This document shows positions 12,261 to 24,629 of a stretch of DNA of 64,000 bases, one piece after another. Position 1 is the first letter of the stretch. Every line of letters begins with the position of its first letter. The stretch comes from Paragonimus westermani (lineage: Eukaryota > Platyhelminthes > Trematoda > Plagiorchiida > Troglotrematidae). The stretch lies in assembly GCA_008508345.1 (NCBI GenBank), contig QNGE01003090.1, forward strand, positions 1 through 64,000, written 5' to 3'. The notes under the pieces were generated by a model. It had not been told where the DNA came from. It saw only the letters and a program-made list of their open reading frames with translations, and did not search any database. A program made the position numbers and the translations under genes.

Positions 12261-12616
12261 CACACTGTTGTCACAGTCGTTATCTGTTTAACCGAATGGA
12301 TATGGTAGACAATGGGGAAGAGTGAGTTGCACCTCGCACCGTATATCGTAGTTTCGAACGTGACTTGAATAGAATCCGCACGACGGATGGGAATTTTGTG
12401 AATTATTTGTTGTGTCACTGATCCTACATCGGGCCTGAGTGAGCCATTCACGCTCAAAGAGATGCTCTCCACTTCGGCAATCGCGCAAATAATAGGCTAA
12501 AAATGTCAACGGACGTTCACGGAGGAAGACGTACCCCAGAGACCTCCTAGCCGTTGACATTAAAAGACTAAGGACCCACAACGGGTGGTTGATGAGGAGT
12601 TTAAAATGCAACTCAC

Positions 12617-12756
12617 CTACGGATGAGACCGTCGCGGAGTTGTCGATGTTGACTTGTACGTCAGAAATATTCTTTACCGAATGACCACTTCCGCAAGTCA
12701 TCTTGTCCGAAAACATCGGAACGGACAGACCCCACGGCTCCATTTCGAAGAAGTAT
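12617..12756 (-). CDS. Candidate internal exon of an unrecognised gene
   Basis: On the minus strand, 140 bp lie between a good acceptor (pyrimidine-rich, ending TACTCAG, at 12757) and a near-perfect donor (CGTAG then GTGAGT, at 12616). The frame that uses both is open: one base, 46 codons and one base. It includes EMEPWGLSVPMFSDKMTCGS and an NIS glycosylation sequon. A second frame in the same region is also open, so the coding frame is a choice based on the splice sites. No family was recognised. Two other minus-strand candidate exons (29.2-29.9 and 22.2-22.6 kb) could belong to the same long-intron gene, but this is inference. Confidence 0.35.
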
Positions 12757-12760
12757 CTGA

Positions 12761-14970
12761 GTAAAAGATGAGGAGGTTCTATAGTAATCATCTGGAACAT
12801 TGCAGTTTTGTAACATGATAAAGACGTCTCCGTCGTCGATGGCATGCAGAGCAAATTCGGGTGTGATTTTTACCACTCAATATGGCTCCCCTGTATTTAT
12901 ATTCTGTCACTGGTTCGAAGACATTTCTACCCATACATCAAGGCTTCCTGCAATGGTTATTTCCGCCTAAATAGGTCGCGTCCCAACTTATGAGCAGTGA
13001 CTGGAGGAGTATTACTTGCCGACTCGACGTTTGGCGGGCCCTCAGCTTCGGCCTCTCGCTGCGGTCAGCTTAAGCCGTCACTAAAAAGCCCCACATAATT
13101 TACTCACAAAACTGGATGACTGCAGCTGCCGAACGGCAGCGACCTTTTTCGAAAGCATCATTGCCTTTGCAAGTAAAATATCTGAAATTTCTAAGACTGG
13201 TTTACCTTTTCACGACTTCCTCACTGCCACATGCAAAAGCAGTAAGCAACCTAGATGGGCGAAGAAGCCTGAAAAAGAATTGCTGGGAGGACACTGTAGT
13301 GAACTCATACAGATGGATGGCTAACGCTGTGATACCGATTTACTGGCTTTTTACTCTGAATGTATTCAAATAGTGAACAGCTGGGTGTCCATTATGGGGC
13401 AACAAGTTTCAACCTTATTCACCTGGTAGGTGCATTTTTTAAATTCACAGATTAGTCAGCTACCTCCACTTCAGCCATCGTTTGCACTCTAGTGATTAAG
13501 AAAAAAGCGTCCTGCAGAGCACCCTTAATGGATATCGACCTAGACCGGTCAGCGGACAATGTACCGTTTGCATACGAGCGGAAGGAAGCGCGAATCAGTG
13601 TCACTTGGAAGGATTATCCTTTTGATATAATTTAGAAAAGTGAGTTCCTTCACATATGTTCACACAGTTGCAGATGCCAGCTTCGATGAAGGGGATGCCG
13701 GAAACTTTACGTGGTACATGACTTCAGTGATCCGGCAGGACACACAGAACGCAGGCAAACCAATGGCAACATTCTGTGCTTAAAAGAACCGGAGGTAGTA
13801 TGTACCTTTTTTCACAGACAAATAGATCATTCTTGTCGATCCCTTCACGTGTTTGCTCCCCGTGACTTCACTCGCCTACCAGTGTGCTTGAGCGTGTTTT
13901 AACACACGGCACTGTGAGCAAGGAAAAATGGATGAAGCAGCAGTAGGTGTCTCAACGCAGGGTATTGTTTGCCTCCATTCGTAAGCTAGGATAATTGCGC
14001 GGAAATTTTACAAGCTTTCAAGTTGGAAGTGCTCCTCAATGTACTTCGTTGACCAGGTCAACTTGTCGCTTTCTAGCAGACGCTATGCTTCCATGAAAGT
14101 GTACAACCATGGTGAAAGCAAATGACCTGGGCGTGTCGAATTCAACCACATGAATGCTGCAGACTTCCTTAGTTTTTGCGCATACTTGTAAGTCGCAATA
14201 TGTTCACTGGTGCATCCTACATTTGGAGCCCTATGAAAAGCTTATTAATCACGATCCAATGGCGGATCATTCGCTGAAATTGATCTAATTTTTAATCTTT
14301 ACACCTAATCCTCCGAAATAGCGCGAAATGCAACTATCCGTTTTTTATCCATCGATCGCTAAGCCATTTAACTATCGCATAGTCCTTGCTTACACCTTCA
14401 GAAGATCAGAAAAAACACCTCTAGCAACAGAAGTCAGGGACTTCGCGAACTGAAACACGCAACAAAATTGAAACAACCTCAGAAATTTCAAAACCATTTC
14501 GCCCCCTGTGTTACAGTGATATTTACAGTCTGCCAATTACACGCAACTTAGAATATTGACGTCTTTGGCATGGGGTCATGCATCATACAGTTTTCGGCCC
14601 CCATATTCGTGAGAATTCCATACTTCTTCGTTTTTACAGGACTGCAGGTAGATTACGGTCGACGAAATGTTGTTCCCGGAAATGGTCACAAGTGACATTA
14701 TCACATGATCTTTTCCAACTTTTTCGCATATGAGAAAGCTTAAAAGAGGTTTTACGTACCTCTGGCATTGGGAACCTTCATAAGTTAATTCTGTCTAGTT
14801 GGCTGTATTGTTTCTGACTCGGCTGAGGCCGTGTGGCATTAGTAAAAAACACTATAAGGTAACCGATCATCTCAAACTAACTATCGATCACTGAAATGTA
14901 TTTTATTTTCAGCTAGCCACCACTTGACAATCACAATACCATTTATCCATAGCAGTGCTGAAAAAATGCT
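12761..14970. other. No recognisable gene
   Basis: No domain, repeat unit or RNA gene could be supported. Open frames are short (up to 85 codons, 13116-13373 plus) and unrecognised. Confidence 0.45.
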
Positions 14971-14979
14971 TCTGTCCAA

Positions 14980-15165
14980 GTGTCATTCAATGGAACTGGA
15001 TATGGTAACTGGCGTGTATTCCACAAGCTTTTAGCCAGTAACAACATTCAGCGTTTTAAAAAGGGTTTGGACAGCTATCTTACGTTAACAAACACGATGT
15101 CCATCTTCAAACTCTCTGTATCACCTGATGACCTTTTTGAGTGTGGTCCGAAAAACATTTAGTCG
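14980..15165 (+). mobile_element. Possible C-terminal end of a LINE reverse transcriptase
   Basis: A 60-codon open frame ends with a stretch of the form ASNNIQRFKKGLDSYLTL. This resembles the very common C-terminal signature of CR1/jockey-type ORF2 proteins (a short Ser/Ala-rich segment, then F-K-x-x-L-D-x-[YF]). No reverse transcriptase is visible directly upstream, so this is either a 3' end fragment or a chance match. Confidence 0.3.
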
Positions 15166-15592
15166 TCAGATGCGTAATACGCAGACAATCAATCTGCTGT
15201 CTAACGCCTGTCGAGAACAGCCCACTTGAAACGGTTTGTTACATGGCTTACTCACAAGATCATTTAGCACTTGGCCTTTGCCACCCAACATTATTTTAAT
15301 GACGTGTTTACTCATGTATATGCAATGCCCAAATTGCTATGAAATGTGCACTGGGCACTTAATAATAAGTCCAACAGAACGATGTCATGTGATATTTAGT
15401 TGTCACGCACATTTCATGCGGCCCTCCAAACCGTCGACTCAATTACCCGTTTACCCGGATAAATCTCGAGTGCATAGTAAAATACCACAACAAACAATAG
15501 ATAGGGTTATATATTCCAGTTATCATAGCAAAAATAATAATATCGAACGAGTTCTTTGTCAAAAATTCCCCATATATATTGCCTGTCGTAGT

Positions 15593-16205
15593 AAATGTTA
15601 TAACCCCATATTTTCTCATCTAACGTGTGGAATTACGTTCTCCCTCCCGATTCCCATTTTATCCATTGAGCGAGGAAATGGTTCTGCGACGGATGGACGC
15701 ACGGAACTTCGTCTAAGCTGAACGGTTCACGAGATGTTCAACTTTGTGACGTTGTCGAGCAATCGGCGAAATCCTGCGTTGAAATCTGCTTGATTTTGGG
15801 ATTTTCCGCCATTCCTCGCCAAAGCCGATCTATCTTGACAATTTCCGAACGCCAGTTTTATTCCATAACAGCAAAAAATTTCAAAGGTGCGTTTGGACAC
15901 CCTCCCGGAGTGACCTTGAAATATTTGAAAAATCGCTCATTATACAACCTTGTAAACAGTGAATTAGTGTAACATCCCATTTTTTTGAGACTGAATCGGT
16001 GAAATAAGCGAACTACCTATTTCTATGTTGCGTGCGTGAAGGTTCCATAAACTTCAGTCGTTCCCTCTTTGACTACGTAATTCTTGCAAGAAACTTCACG
16101 TTGGTGCTACTGTTAAATTATTCGTTTATGTATGGTTTGCAAATATCCACAGTGATCGCGCGTAACCAAGCGTGCTTCTCACACATGCGTTGGGAAATAT
16201 ATATT
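15593..16205 (+). repeat. Unclassified 0.6-kb interspersed repeat, copy 1
   Basis: About 610 bp align along their whole length with 21047-21668 in the same orientation. Near-identical landmarks are taaatgttataacccca at the left, gtgaattagtgtaacatccc in the middle and a cgtg[t/c]ttctcaca block at the right. No long open frame is shared by the two copies, so the repeat is probably non-coding: a non-autonomous element or part of a larger transposon. Clear terminal repeats or target duplications were not found. Confidence 0.75.
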
Positions 16206-17994
16206 ATTTATAAAAGTTTCTGTTTATTCCACGCATGTGTATGTTCTCAGTGCTACCAACTGAATGGAACAGGATTATTATCAGTGCACGCCAATACGTT
16301 TTCCATACCTTAAATAGGTAGGATGGAGCAGCTACTAATGTGAACACATACTGTGTGTTTGGATGTTCACAGCCCAAGTCAACTGGACAGAGCGAATATT
16401 AGCGTGAGCGCATGCTGCGTGATTAAGATGACCAAAATGACCGTTTTTCCTCTGGAACGACCTTCGAACACAGTGTCCGCGGAATCCAAAATTTCCTGAG
16501 CGAATGATCCTAGTTGCTAAGTAACACATGATGGCCTTGTGTAACTTCTCATGAAAGACCTCCTCATAGCCAACCTGATGTAAGTCCAGAGGGGGAGTTT
16601 CGTTGACTCTCAGAAAATCCGTCAAATCCGGACCGCCTTTATAATCAAGAGGTTGTTGCCACAGTTAGTACGGGAGGACAACAACTGCGTGAAAGCAGAG
16701 AGCAAGGCGCTGTAGGACTGCGTGATGTATCGGCTAAAACCTTTGGTATGTTGTTTAGACGTACAAAAGGCACGAACGGTCCAAATCTAATGCATGGTTG
16801 GGTAATAAATACGTGGCGGGTTCGGCAAATTTTCAAACCTCTTCATGGTGAGTATTATCCATTTGCACTCACAGTTTATACGTTTCTGACCTTACGTGCT
16901 GATCCAAATTTAGCCGCATTTCAATCGTGTTTGTAATGTTCAGCAAACAGTGGATTGAACACCTTTCTGAAAACACACTATTCAGCTACTTGCTCGGTCT
17001 ACGTTGACTCGGTTCATGGTAAAATCATTTGTTCTGAACCAGTAATAATTTTGTTGTGAAGAAACTCGGTTTCCATTATAGTGGGTTTTCTTGCGTACTT
17101 GTAGATTCGTTCTGTTCAGGTCCTCGTTTGCGTCGTGGGTTACAGAGTTGGCCAGATTTGTCCCTTCTCCTTGTACTTGGTGCTCCTACCCGTTCCCTTG
17201 GGGAACGCTCAAAGTTTGAGGACAAAGACTTATGGATGGGACATCCAGTTGCATGCTAATTAGTTTTTACTTATAAACGCGTTTTTAGCAACCGGATTAT
17301 CCGCATCGCATGAGGTTGTGCTAGTACCTATTCTGTTCACCACTGTTAGATGTGGCACCGGAATAATTTTCCCTCTCAGTCATTACATTCTGTCCTCGTG
17401 ATTCGACAACATGAAAATACGCAGCTCACTGCTCGGTTCGTGATAGTGACTCGAAAGTTGGTGCGAAATACAGAAGACCAGACGTCACCAGTATCACTGT
17501 TACTAGCAATGCTGCCGAATCATTGAACGGTAATCTGGCGTTTCTTGGTTCACCATCTGCTCTGTTGCTTTATATAATCAACAGCAGCACACAGAAGCAC
17601 GTTTGACCCAATTTGGAGCGGCTCAGCGAGCTAACCTTCATGCGCTCCAGTGGGGACAGTCAAAACATCTTTGGTTTACTTCCACGATTGCGCACTCAGG
17701 CTCCTTGGTGCAGAATGGCAGATCAATTACCAATTTGGCTTCAAGGTTCGCTTTCGGAAGTACTTTGTCCAATCTACGACCTTGAGCATCACCTTGTGGA
17801 GTCCCTAATGATGTAACACATCAATTATTTTATCAAATTGTGAAAATCGCAAGTACTATCTTCTAAGAACTATGTGGCTCAAACATTTCTGCCTAACCTT
17901 GAAATTACCGTTCATGTAATGTCTGATTGTTGCTCTATTCAAATAGCTGATTGTTTGTACAATTTTCAAATTTGGTTTTCAAGTGTGTACATGA
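16206..17994. other. No recognisable gene
   Basis: Several short open frames (up to 96 codons, 16335-16625 minus) have no recognised domain. No repeat boundary was recognised. Confidence 0.4.
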
Positions 17995-18062
17995 TTAAGA
18001 ATCTGCACACTGATCATGCTCTCTTGGGCGTGTTTCTCACAAATGCGTCGAGAAATATACCG
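17995..18062 (+). repeat. Fragment of the 0.6-kb repeat (right end)
   Basis: About 65 bp (atctgcacactgatcatg ... gcgtgtttctcacaaatg ...) match the right-hand end of the repeats at 15593-16205 and 21047-21668. The rest of the repeat is not recognisable upstream. Confidence 0.5.
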
Positions 18063-18661
18063 TTATAACACCGATTATCAATTTTTGGAATCAGAGCTTC
18101 ACATTCTGTAATTCTGCTGTGTAATCAGTACCAGGATGTTAACTCTGCCATCATCAGGAACGAATTTATTTTGCCAAACTCTCACGGGCATTGCCCTGGT
18201 CGCCGTCTTTCTATATTTGATGCATCCTTCAAGGAAACGATAGTCTGATGAATCCCCGCACAACAGAAAAATTTTTACCAAGTAAACACAGCCAGAGTGC
18301 ACTTAGTGGACGGAAACAATCATGCCGAAAGCGCCATCCTTGGGGAGAACAGTGACATAGTTGCGGGAAACTAGGTCGTAATTATTCCTTCTGTAGGGTA
18401 ATAAAAGTTCGCCTGATCCGGGAAGGTGGTAAATTCTGGCATTCAGTTTAGCACCTAAAATCAGCACCGTTATCGTTTTTGAAAATACCCGTCCGTATTT
18501 TTTAGCCAGCTATAGAAATATATGTCAGTTAACTTTTGACGCTGACATTGCGCAGTTATTTACTCCATTATTTAACATTAATGCTCATTCCCAAAGCATA
18601 TTATTGAACCTAAATTTGTGAGGCTCCAAATGATTATCAGCTGATCGCTGCCTATTTTTAG

Positions 18662-18975
18662 ATGCAGCCCCACTCATTCGTCTGGAGACAGAAGATGGTC
18701 AGATTGGCAACAATGTTTTCATTATACAACCCGATATACCGGTACTTGGCTCAACAAGTCTTCAAAGACCGACTGTGGAAATCAGATTACTTGCCAGCGG
18801 GGATGTCACAGACGGTCGATTGGTATTCACACGGTGTTCAAGAGCGAGAGGTTGCATGATGGTGACACAAATTAAACCAGAGCATAAAAACGATCAGACA
18901 TTTTCCAAATGGCGCAGTCTAACCTACCGGTTCCATGATCTGGACAAATGGTTGCTCAGAACTTTGTTAACGTTG
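18662..18975 (+). CDS. Candidate exon of an unrecognised gene
   Basis: A frame open for over 100 codons follows an acceptor (tgcctatttttag, ending at 18661). It contains LIRLETEDGQIGNNVFIIQP, PVLGSTSLQRPTVEIRLLAS and a short Cys pair (RCSRARGC), with no low-complexity bias, and looks like a beta-rich globular segment. A possible donor (GTTG then GTACGC) lies at 18976, shortly before the in-frame stop at 18982. I do not recognise the family. No neighbouring plus-strand exon with matching phase was identified with confidence. Confidence 0.4.
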
Positions 18976-18982
18976 GTACGCT

Positions 18983-20292
18983 AACTGTCATTGATTCCCT
19001 GACCAGGATAGTATTGCTTACCACTCCTCTAAAACGTCGCGGAAAAGTCCCAACTAAATGCTCGCAATATGCACAGTTATGAAAAACGGATGTTGCAAGG
19101 CAATTTCTCCGCAAAATCTTGGAGATATTCTCACGTTTTGAACTATTTTTAGTACTATATTCCAGGAGGGTCTCTTCGGAATTTCTGCTGTTATTTCTTA
19201 TAAAATTACATTCTACAACACTTTTTTGACGCTGACAATTTTTTCACTTCTTCAACCTAATATGTTCCTCAATTTTCCACGCGTTCAGAAAGCTTAACGG
19301 TTCAGGACCTACTAATTTCCAATTTTGTCAGATGAATTTTTCCTTGATGTTCACAAAGTGCCTCAACATGGAGACTAGTTACTTCCACATCTTTGTATCC
19401 TCCCCGATTACCATTTTATCCGTATTCTGGCTAAACGTCAACCCTGATGTGAATCTGTTGGTGGGCTAGCTAGTGAGTATGGACTCCAATCAAAAAAATA
19501 TCGACCTAATATCTTAACAATCCCTCGACCACCAGCCCATTCAAATGGTTATTGTTCCCTCGTAGGACCTTCCCAGTATCATTGAAAGCTTATAGTCAGT
19601 TTACCCATCATTAAGAACCACTGCTGGCTATTTTGTTTGCGGATGATTTTGCGTGGATGAAACTCAGCGCATAAACTCCGCGTGAAATGGCACACTTCCT
19701 GAAATGCGCCGCAATGCTGTTATCACTTTCATTAAACTCCCTTCTCCCTTAATTGGTGGGTCCTAATATATTGATGTTAATGCAGTTTCGGGGGAAATTG
19801 ACGACTTCTTTTATAAACCTTCCGTCCGAAGAGTGATGCAGGAAGTAGCTGTGCACAGACGTGACAAGAAGCAGTAGATGAATTAAAAACTGTTACCAAG
19901 TTACGGAATTTGTTTTTCGGAACAGATACCACTGTTATAATTTAGTGCCTCGCGTTGAAATTCATTTGACAGCTTTCAAAATCACGGGCCACACTATCCG
20001 CAAAAAGGGTTCAACGACGGAGTGCTGCACTTTCTGCCCATGATTAACGAATTGGTCACGGGATCGTCAAAGTCACTAGGCACGTTGAGCGCGTATGACG
20101 TCATTCTGGATCTGCGGAGCAGAGCGGCTGAAGGTATCTGCCTTCACAAACGCTGCTTATTTGCTGATCGATGAAAATTCGCGAGATGACACGTTTCTGT
20201 GGGTCTGTCTAATGGTTAATTTACTATGAATAGCCTCCAGCTATTTAGCGGCGATTTGCTGAACCGTAATCAAGGCCACCGCTCCTTGCTAA
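18983..20292. other. No recognisable gene
   Basis: AT-rich sequence with no supported feature. The string gacgctgaca, next to a T-run, occurs here (about 19230) and at about 18540, hinting at small unclassified repeats. Confidence 0.4.
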
Positions 20293-20578
20293 TGTGAAAT
20301 CCAGGCCAGGCGACTCTACTCTGGATGCCCGTGACTTCGCGGACCAACCTTCGGGCAACGCGGACGCACCAGGGAACAGCGCTCTCCCGAAGTAGGGGTT
20401 CGAACAACAGTTCTGAGAAGAGAAACAATACGAACAAACATTAGCCGAAGGCCCAGTAGGCCATGCACGCGACTTACACAAACGAAAGCTGAAGCGGCAC
20501 CGACAACACAGAAGCATGCCCCGTCACACAACTCAAATTCAAATCGTGCTCTCTCGCTAGTTTCGGTTGCGCGTTGCA
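20293..20578. mobile_element. 285-bp TG...CA element, copy B (probable solo LTR)
   Basis: A 286-bp homologue of the units at 3748-4033 and 25691-25975. Its ends are more diverged (TGTGAAATC...GCGCGTTGCA), but the 4-bp target duplication ctaa is intact at 20289-20292 and 20579-20582. It lies in apparently unoccupied sequence, so it shows a simple insertion without a host transposon. The divergence of the ends suggests it is the oldest of the three copies. Confidence 0.8.
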
Positions 20579-20582
20579 CTAA

Positions 20583-21046
20583 CACACCTGACGGAAGTTC
20601 ATGCATTTATTATATGACTGACAAAATGTAATGTCCCATAGGCAAACCGTGCATCGTTCACCCTCCTCTTGCAGGGGCATCGACGAAATTAAGTCCCTTT
20701 GGATCCATAGCTTCAACGGGCTCGCCAAGCAAAGCTTAATTTGGTCGCAACGTCGACCGCCTACTTGGGCTTGGAATAATTGTATCCAAAATAAATAGGT
20801 TTCCTGCAGATGCCAAGCCCACTCCGCATCCGATCTTAATCTGGAAGTGGCAGTAGTAGAAATGGGGTTGTTAACGATAGCGTGTCACAGATTGATAAAT
20901 GTTGAAAACCAGCAAAGAAAGAAAAACAGCCTATAATGAGTCCATCAAGTTTACAGCATCCTGACCACTGAATGGCAGAAGATGGTTAGTTGCAACAAGG
21001 CACGTGCCAACACTGCAGTAAAAATTAAATTAAATCCTGTTTGTCA
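20583..21046. other. No recognisable gene
   Basis: Short spacer between the solo-LTR-like copy and the second 0.6-kb repeat. Nothing can be supported. Confidence 0.4.
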
Positions 21047-21668
21047 TAATAAATGTTATAACCCCACATTTTCTCATCTAACATGTGGAATTACATTCTC
21101 AGGTCCAATCTCCATACTATCCACTGAGAGAGGAAACTGTTTTACGACGGATGGGCGCATGGAACTTTGTCTTCGGTGGACGGTTCGCGAGATGTTCAAC
21201 TTTTTGACGTTTTCGGGGAATCGACGAAACCCTGCGTGGGAATCTGTCTGGTCGCTCGCTAGATTTTGGGGTTTCCCACTTTGCATCGCCCAAACCGACC
21301 TATCTTGACATTTTCTGGACGCCAACTTTTCCCCCTAATAGCGAAACACTCCAGAGATGCGTTTGAGCATTTATCCAAGAGTGACCTTGAACTATTTAAA
21401 AAAATTGCCCACTCCACAACCTTGTAGAAAGTGAATTAGTGTAACATCCCATTTATTTGGACTAAATCTGCGAGGCGACCGAACTATATCCTTCTCTGTT
21501 GCGTGCACTAAAGTTTCGTTAACTACAGTCATTTGCCTTTCGACCACGTCCTTCTTAACAGAATGCTTCACGTTTGTGCCACTGATTACTTATTCGTTTT
21601 TGTAAGGTTTGTAAATATCTGCAGTGATCGCGCATAATCTAGCGTGTTTCTCACATATGCGTTAAAAC
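21047..21668 (+). repeat. Unclassified 0.6-kb interspersed repeat, copy 2
   Basis: Same unit and orientation as 15593-16205, with substitutions and small indels throughout. The shared middle gtgaattagtgtaacatccc (about 21432) is identical. The 108-codon open frame here (20982-21308) is broken in the other copy, which argues against coding. Confidence 0.75.
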
Positions 21669-22176
21669 TATATTATTATTACCTTATGTTCGGATTGACG
21701 ATGGATAAGGTACGTAACGACAAAGGTTGGACGGAGTTAAAGCGGTACTCATCTGCAATATGTTGAACTTAACGTTCACTGGCAGATACGGTCGCTGTGC
21801 ACAACACAACTTTTAAGTTAGTCCTTCCATGGAGAATGTAAAGTGGTTACAAAAAGCGCTGTATATGTGGGAAGAAGAACTGACGTTGACGCAAGATGGC
21901 CACTTGGAATCGCTCATGAAACCAAGCCACAACAGAATGTAAATATCAACCGCATCTTTCAGGGAGGAAAATCCCGCACAAGTTTGATGTGCCAACCAAA
22001 AATAACACGGGTAGGCTGCTAAACTTAGTTAACTAAAAGTATGTCTCATCTCCAGATTGTGTGTGCCTTTTGCCCCAATCCGGTTTTTCTCACTTCTTAA
22101 AGATAAAGTTTCCAATTCTGAAGTCATACTGTCTGTGTACTCGTTCAGGTGTGCTGGCCACAAGATCGCATGTTTA
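21669..22176. other. No recognisable gene
   Basis: No supported feature. A 60-codon minus-strand frame at 21813-21995 is unrecognised. Confidence 0.4.
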
Positions 22177-22580
22177 TTAGACCGGTCTGGATAACCATCC
22201 AAGTGGGCTCCAAATTAAGACAGTGAATTCAGTCGACAAAACGGTACAATTGCATGTGGTGTATTCAAATCGCTGTGTAAGTGTGACCGAAGCATTACAA
22301 TAAATCTGCCTGGATGCGACCACCCAACCGTAGGTATTGAGAACATCTGTTTCGTTCATAGCTGGTGCAACTGGAATTTGTCTATAAACTACAACTTTTG
22401 AACCTGGCAAAGTTTCATTCCGTTTTTCAACCCGCATCTTTCTAGCTGCAACTCGTAAGCTGTCAAGACATACTGTGCATCTGTAATCTACACTGGAGCT
22501 TGCTAGTAAGCTGGGTGGCCTCGTTAAGCATACGATATCTGTTCGCCCGTTGATGATTTCCACGTAAAATTTCGACATAA
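22177..22580 (-). CDS. Candidate exon encoding a Cys-rich, glycosylated segment
   Basis: The minus strand is open for 168 codons (22683-22177). A plausible acceptor (ACACTATAG) at 22581 would start an exon reading MSKFYVEIINGRTDIVCLTR. The segment holds a DYRCTVCLDSL block, three glycosylation sequons (NETL, NASV, NCTV) and a closing Cys cluster (TTCNCTVLS). This suggests a secreted or extracellular domain. The 3' splice boundary is not clear. The family is unrecognised. It may belong to the same minus-strand gene as the candidate exons at 29.2-29.9 and 12.6 kb. Confidence 0.4.
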
Positions 22581-22683
22581 CTATAGTGTATTTAGATCCG
22601 CGGTAGGCCAGTGAAAGCAGGATTGCTTGCAACATCGTATATTTCTGGCCTGTTGTGTGAATTTTTACACGACTGAGAAACAA

Positions 22684-23648
22684 ACGGTCCTTGCAGCGTT
22701 GCTGTCAACCTCCTGTCCTACACACAAAAGTAATCGCACAACCACCAATGAACCACATTTCAACAGCCTCTGTGCGGATGTTTCCGTTGATGGCTGGAAC
22801 TAGGCTTATGTAATTTGCTGCTAAAATGGTTCTTCTTTGGTTAAGTATAAAGTTTCACAGTGAAACCCTAGGCCACCGTCTGGCGAACGGTAGAGAAAAT
22901 GCCTAATAATCTTTGTGAAGCTTTTATATCCCCGTGCTAAATGTTGATGGTTGTCTGCTCATATTCCCGATAACCGGAAGTGATTCTACTAGGACCCATA
23001 ACATGAAGCTTATGTTACGGGTGTTGAAAAATATCATTCATTAAATGTGGTTATCGACAGTTTTGTAACCTGTGGTGTTTGAAGGTCAAAAAATAACGAA
23101 AACTAACACTGAATTATGGCAAAATGTTGAGCTGGATGTTGGGGGCAAAGTATGTGACCACTCGGCCTAGAAAGTGTCGATTGTAGTCGGAAAAATCAAC
23201 TATACTCCATAATAGCACACACCAACCTTCGATTACGTGAAGTGTGTTCACATACTTACACGCGTTTTGTAGACAGGTGTTCTGAACTTTGTTGTGCGGA
23301 GGTTGTTTAACTAGAGTTCCTAGAGCGTAACAACTACTATGGTTCCGAAATCAACTCAGGTTCTTAGGGCCTAAAAGATGTGAATGAAACCGCAGTTGCG
23401 GGTTGTGATCTGTTCACACTGAATTCAACATTGAGTTAAACATAGTAGCGGTCCAAGGTATGCCATCATTCGCATGATTTTTCGTTCTACAATTATGGTT
23501 AAACGGTTGGATACTCCAATTTTTGAAGACCTCGAGATACGGAACACTAAAGCTTCTGCTCCATACTTCCGCTTCAGCACAGTAGTATAATAGCCTGTTG
23601 AGACCAGTGATGAAGGCGATTGTACGCGGAACGGGTTTTGGGCATTAA
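22684..23648. other. No recognisable gene
   Basis: No coding or repeat feature can be supported. Confidence 0.4.
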
Positions 23649-23867
23649 ATGGAGACATTCATTACTAGACTTGCTGACTTAGAGGAGGCCCAAGTGTCTG
23701 GGTCAGTCATTCAACGATATAACTCGTTGAATGAAGAACAATCAAGCAAAGTTTTGGAAGGTGAATTCGAAACTCAAAAATCCTTGACCGATCTTCTCCC
23801 GGACCAGTCATTTCTCGACAAGATTCGAGGGCTCACTGAGCGGTATACTCTGAAGGAAATTACTCAG
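23649..23867 (+). CDS. Candidate first coding exon of an unrecognised gene
   Basis: An ATG at 23649 opens exactly 73 codons up to a good donor (ACTCAG then GTATGC, at 23868). The product begins METFITRLADLEEAQVSG and continues with a charged, helix-rich stretch (QSSKVLEGEFETQ, FLDKIRGLTERYTLKEIT), the kind of composition seen in coiled-coil or alpha-helical N termini. No low-complexity bias or transposon motif is present. I could not identify the family; small dynactin/adaptor-like proteins were considered without a decisive motif. The next exon was not located, and the gypsy element at 24.6-28.7 kb would lie in its intron. Confidence 0.45.
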
Positions 23868-23924
23868 GTATGCCACTGTGTTGCACGTTTCGTCGCGGAT
23901 TTATTAGGACTTATTCGAAGCTAG

Positions 23925-24629
23925 CCCCAAATTACATACCGTGAGATTACCTGCTACGTCCCAAAAATTCTAAACTTCCTATAACGTGAGAGTTGGTATA
24001 CTGGCACCGGCAGGCTTGTTCACATTGCTATTAATAAAGTTGCGTGTAGTCGGTAGACTGTAAATTTCTTTATAATCTGATGGGCAAAAATGTTTTTTGA
24101 GTCACTGAAGTTATTATAATTTTGTGACGTGTTTCAGTTCGTGAAATTGTTGAGCTCTGTTGATGGGGATGTTTATTGTTTTAACCTTCCGAAGGCGCAT
24201 GCAGAGAACGTGCGGTAGACCAATGACATGACGACAAATGGAAACATAACGATGAGTTGCAGTTCATGTCATTTAAGAAAATTAAATGAACACTGATATC
24301 GTCCACATAATAAGACATGCTCTTCCTGAGTTTTGGAAGCGATTAAGCATCGAAACGTGGTTATGGCTCCGGCGATTAAATAGTCGTTGGATCATGAGAA
24401 CTAAGCTTTCATAGATTTGCAAACGCGCGAAACACCAGTACAAATATTGCAACGTATGAAAATGTGCAGAAACTGGGTAAATGAGCGGTATTTTTCAGGT
24501 ATATTCGGCATACCCATAAACATGTTAAAGTCAATCGCTGCCACCATGATTTGCAAATAATTCATGGGGAAGAGACGTGCGCTGGAGTGCGAAAAAGGTG
24601 ACCTGCTGAATAAACATCGATAAGCACTT
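23925..24629. other. No recognisable gene
   Basis: Spacer between the candidate exon at 23.65 kb and the gypsy 3' LTR. Nothing can be supported in it. Confidence 0.4.

Noticed and set aside
12288..12854. A 188-codon minus-strand frame as a single gene
   Set aside because: Only the part bounded by the acceptor at 12757 and the donor at 12616 has splice support; the rest overlaps the SINE tail and reads through intron-like sequence.
20982..21308. A 108-codon plus frame in repeat copy 2 as a gene
   Set aside because: The frame is not conserved in the homologous copy at 15593-16205.
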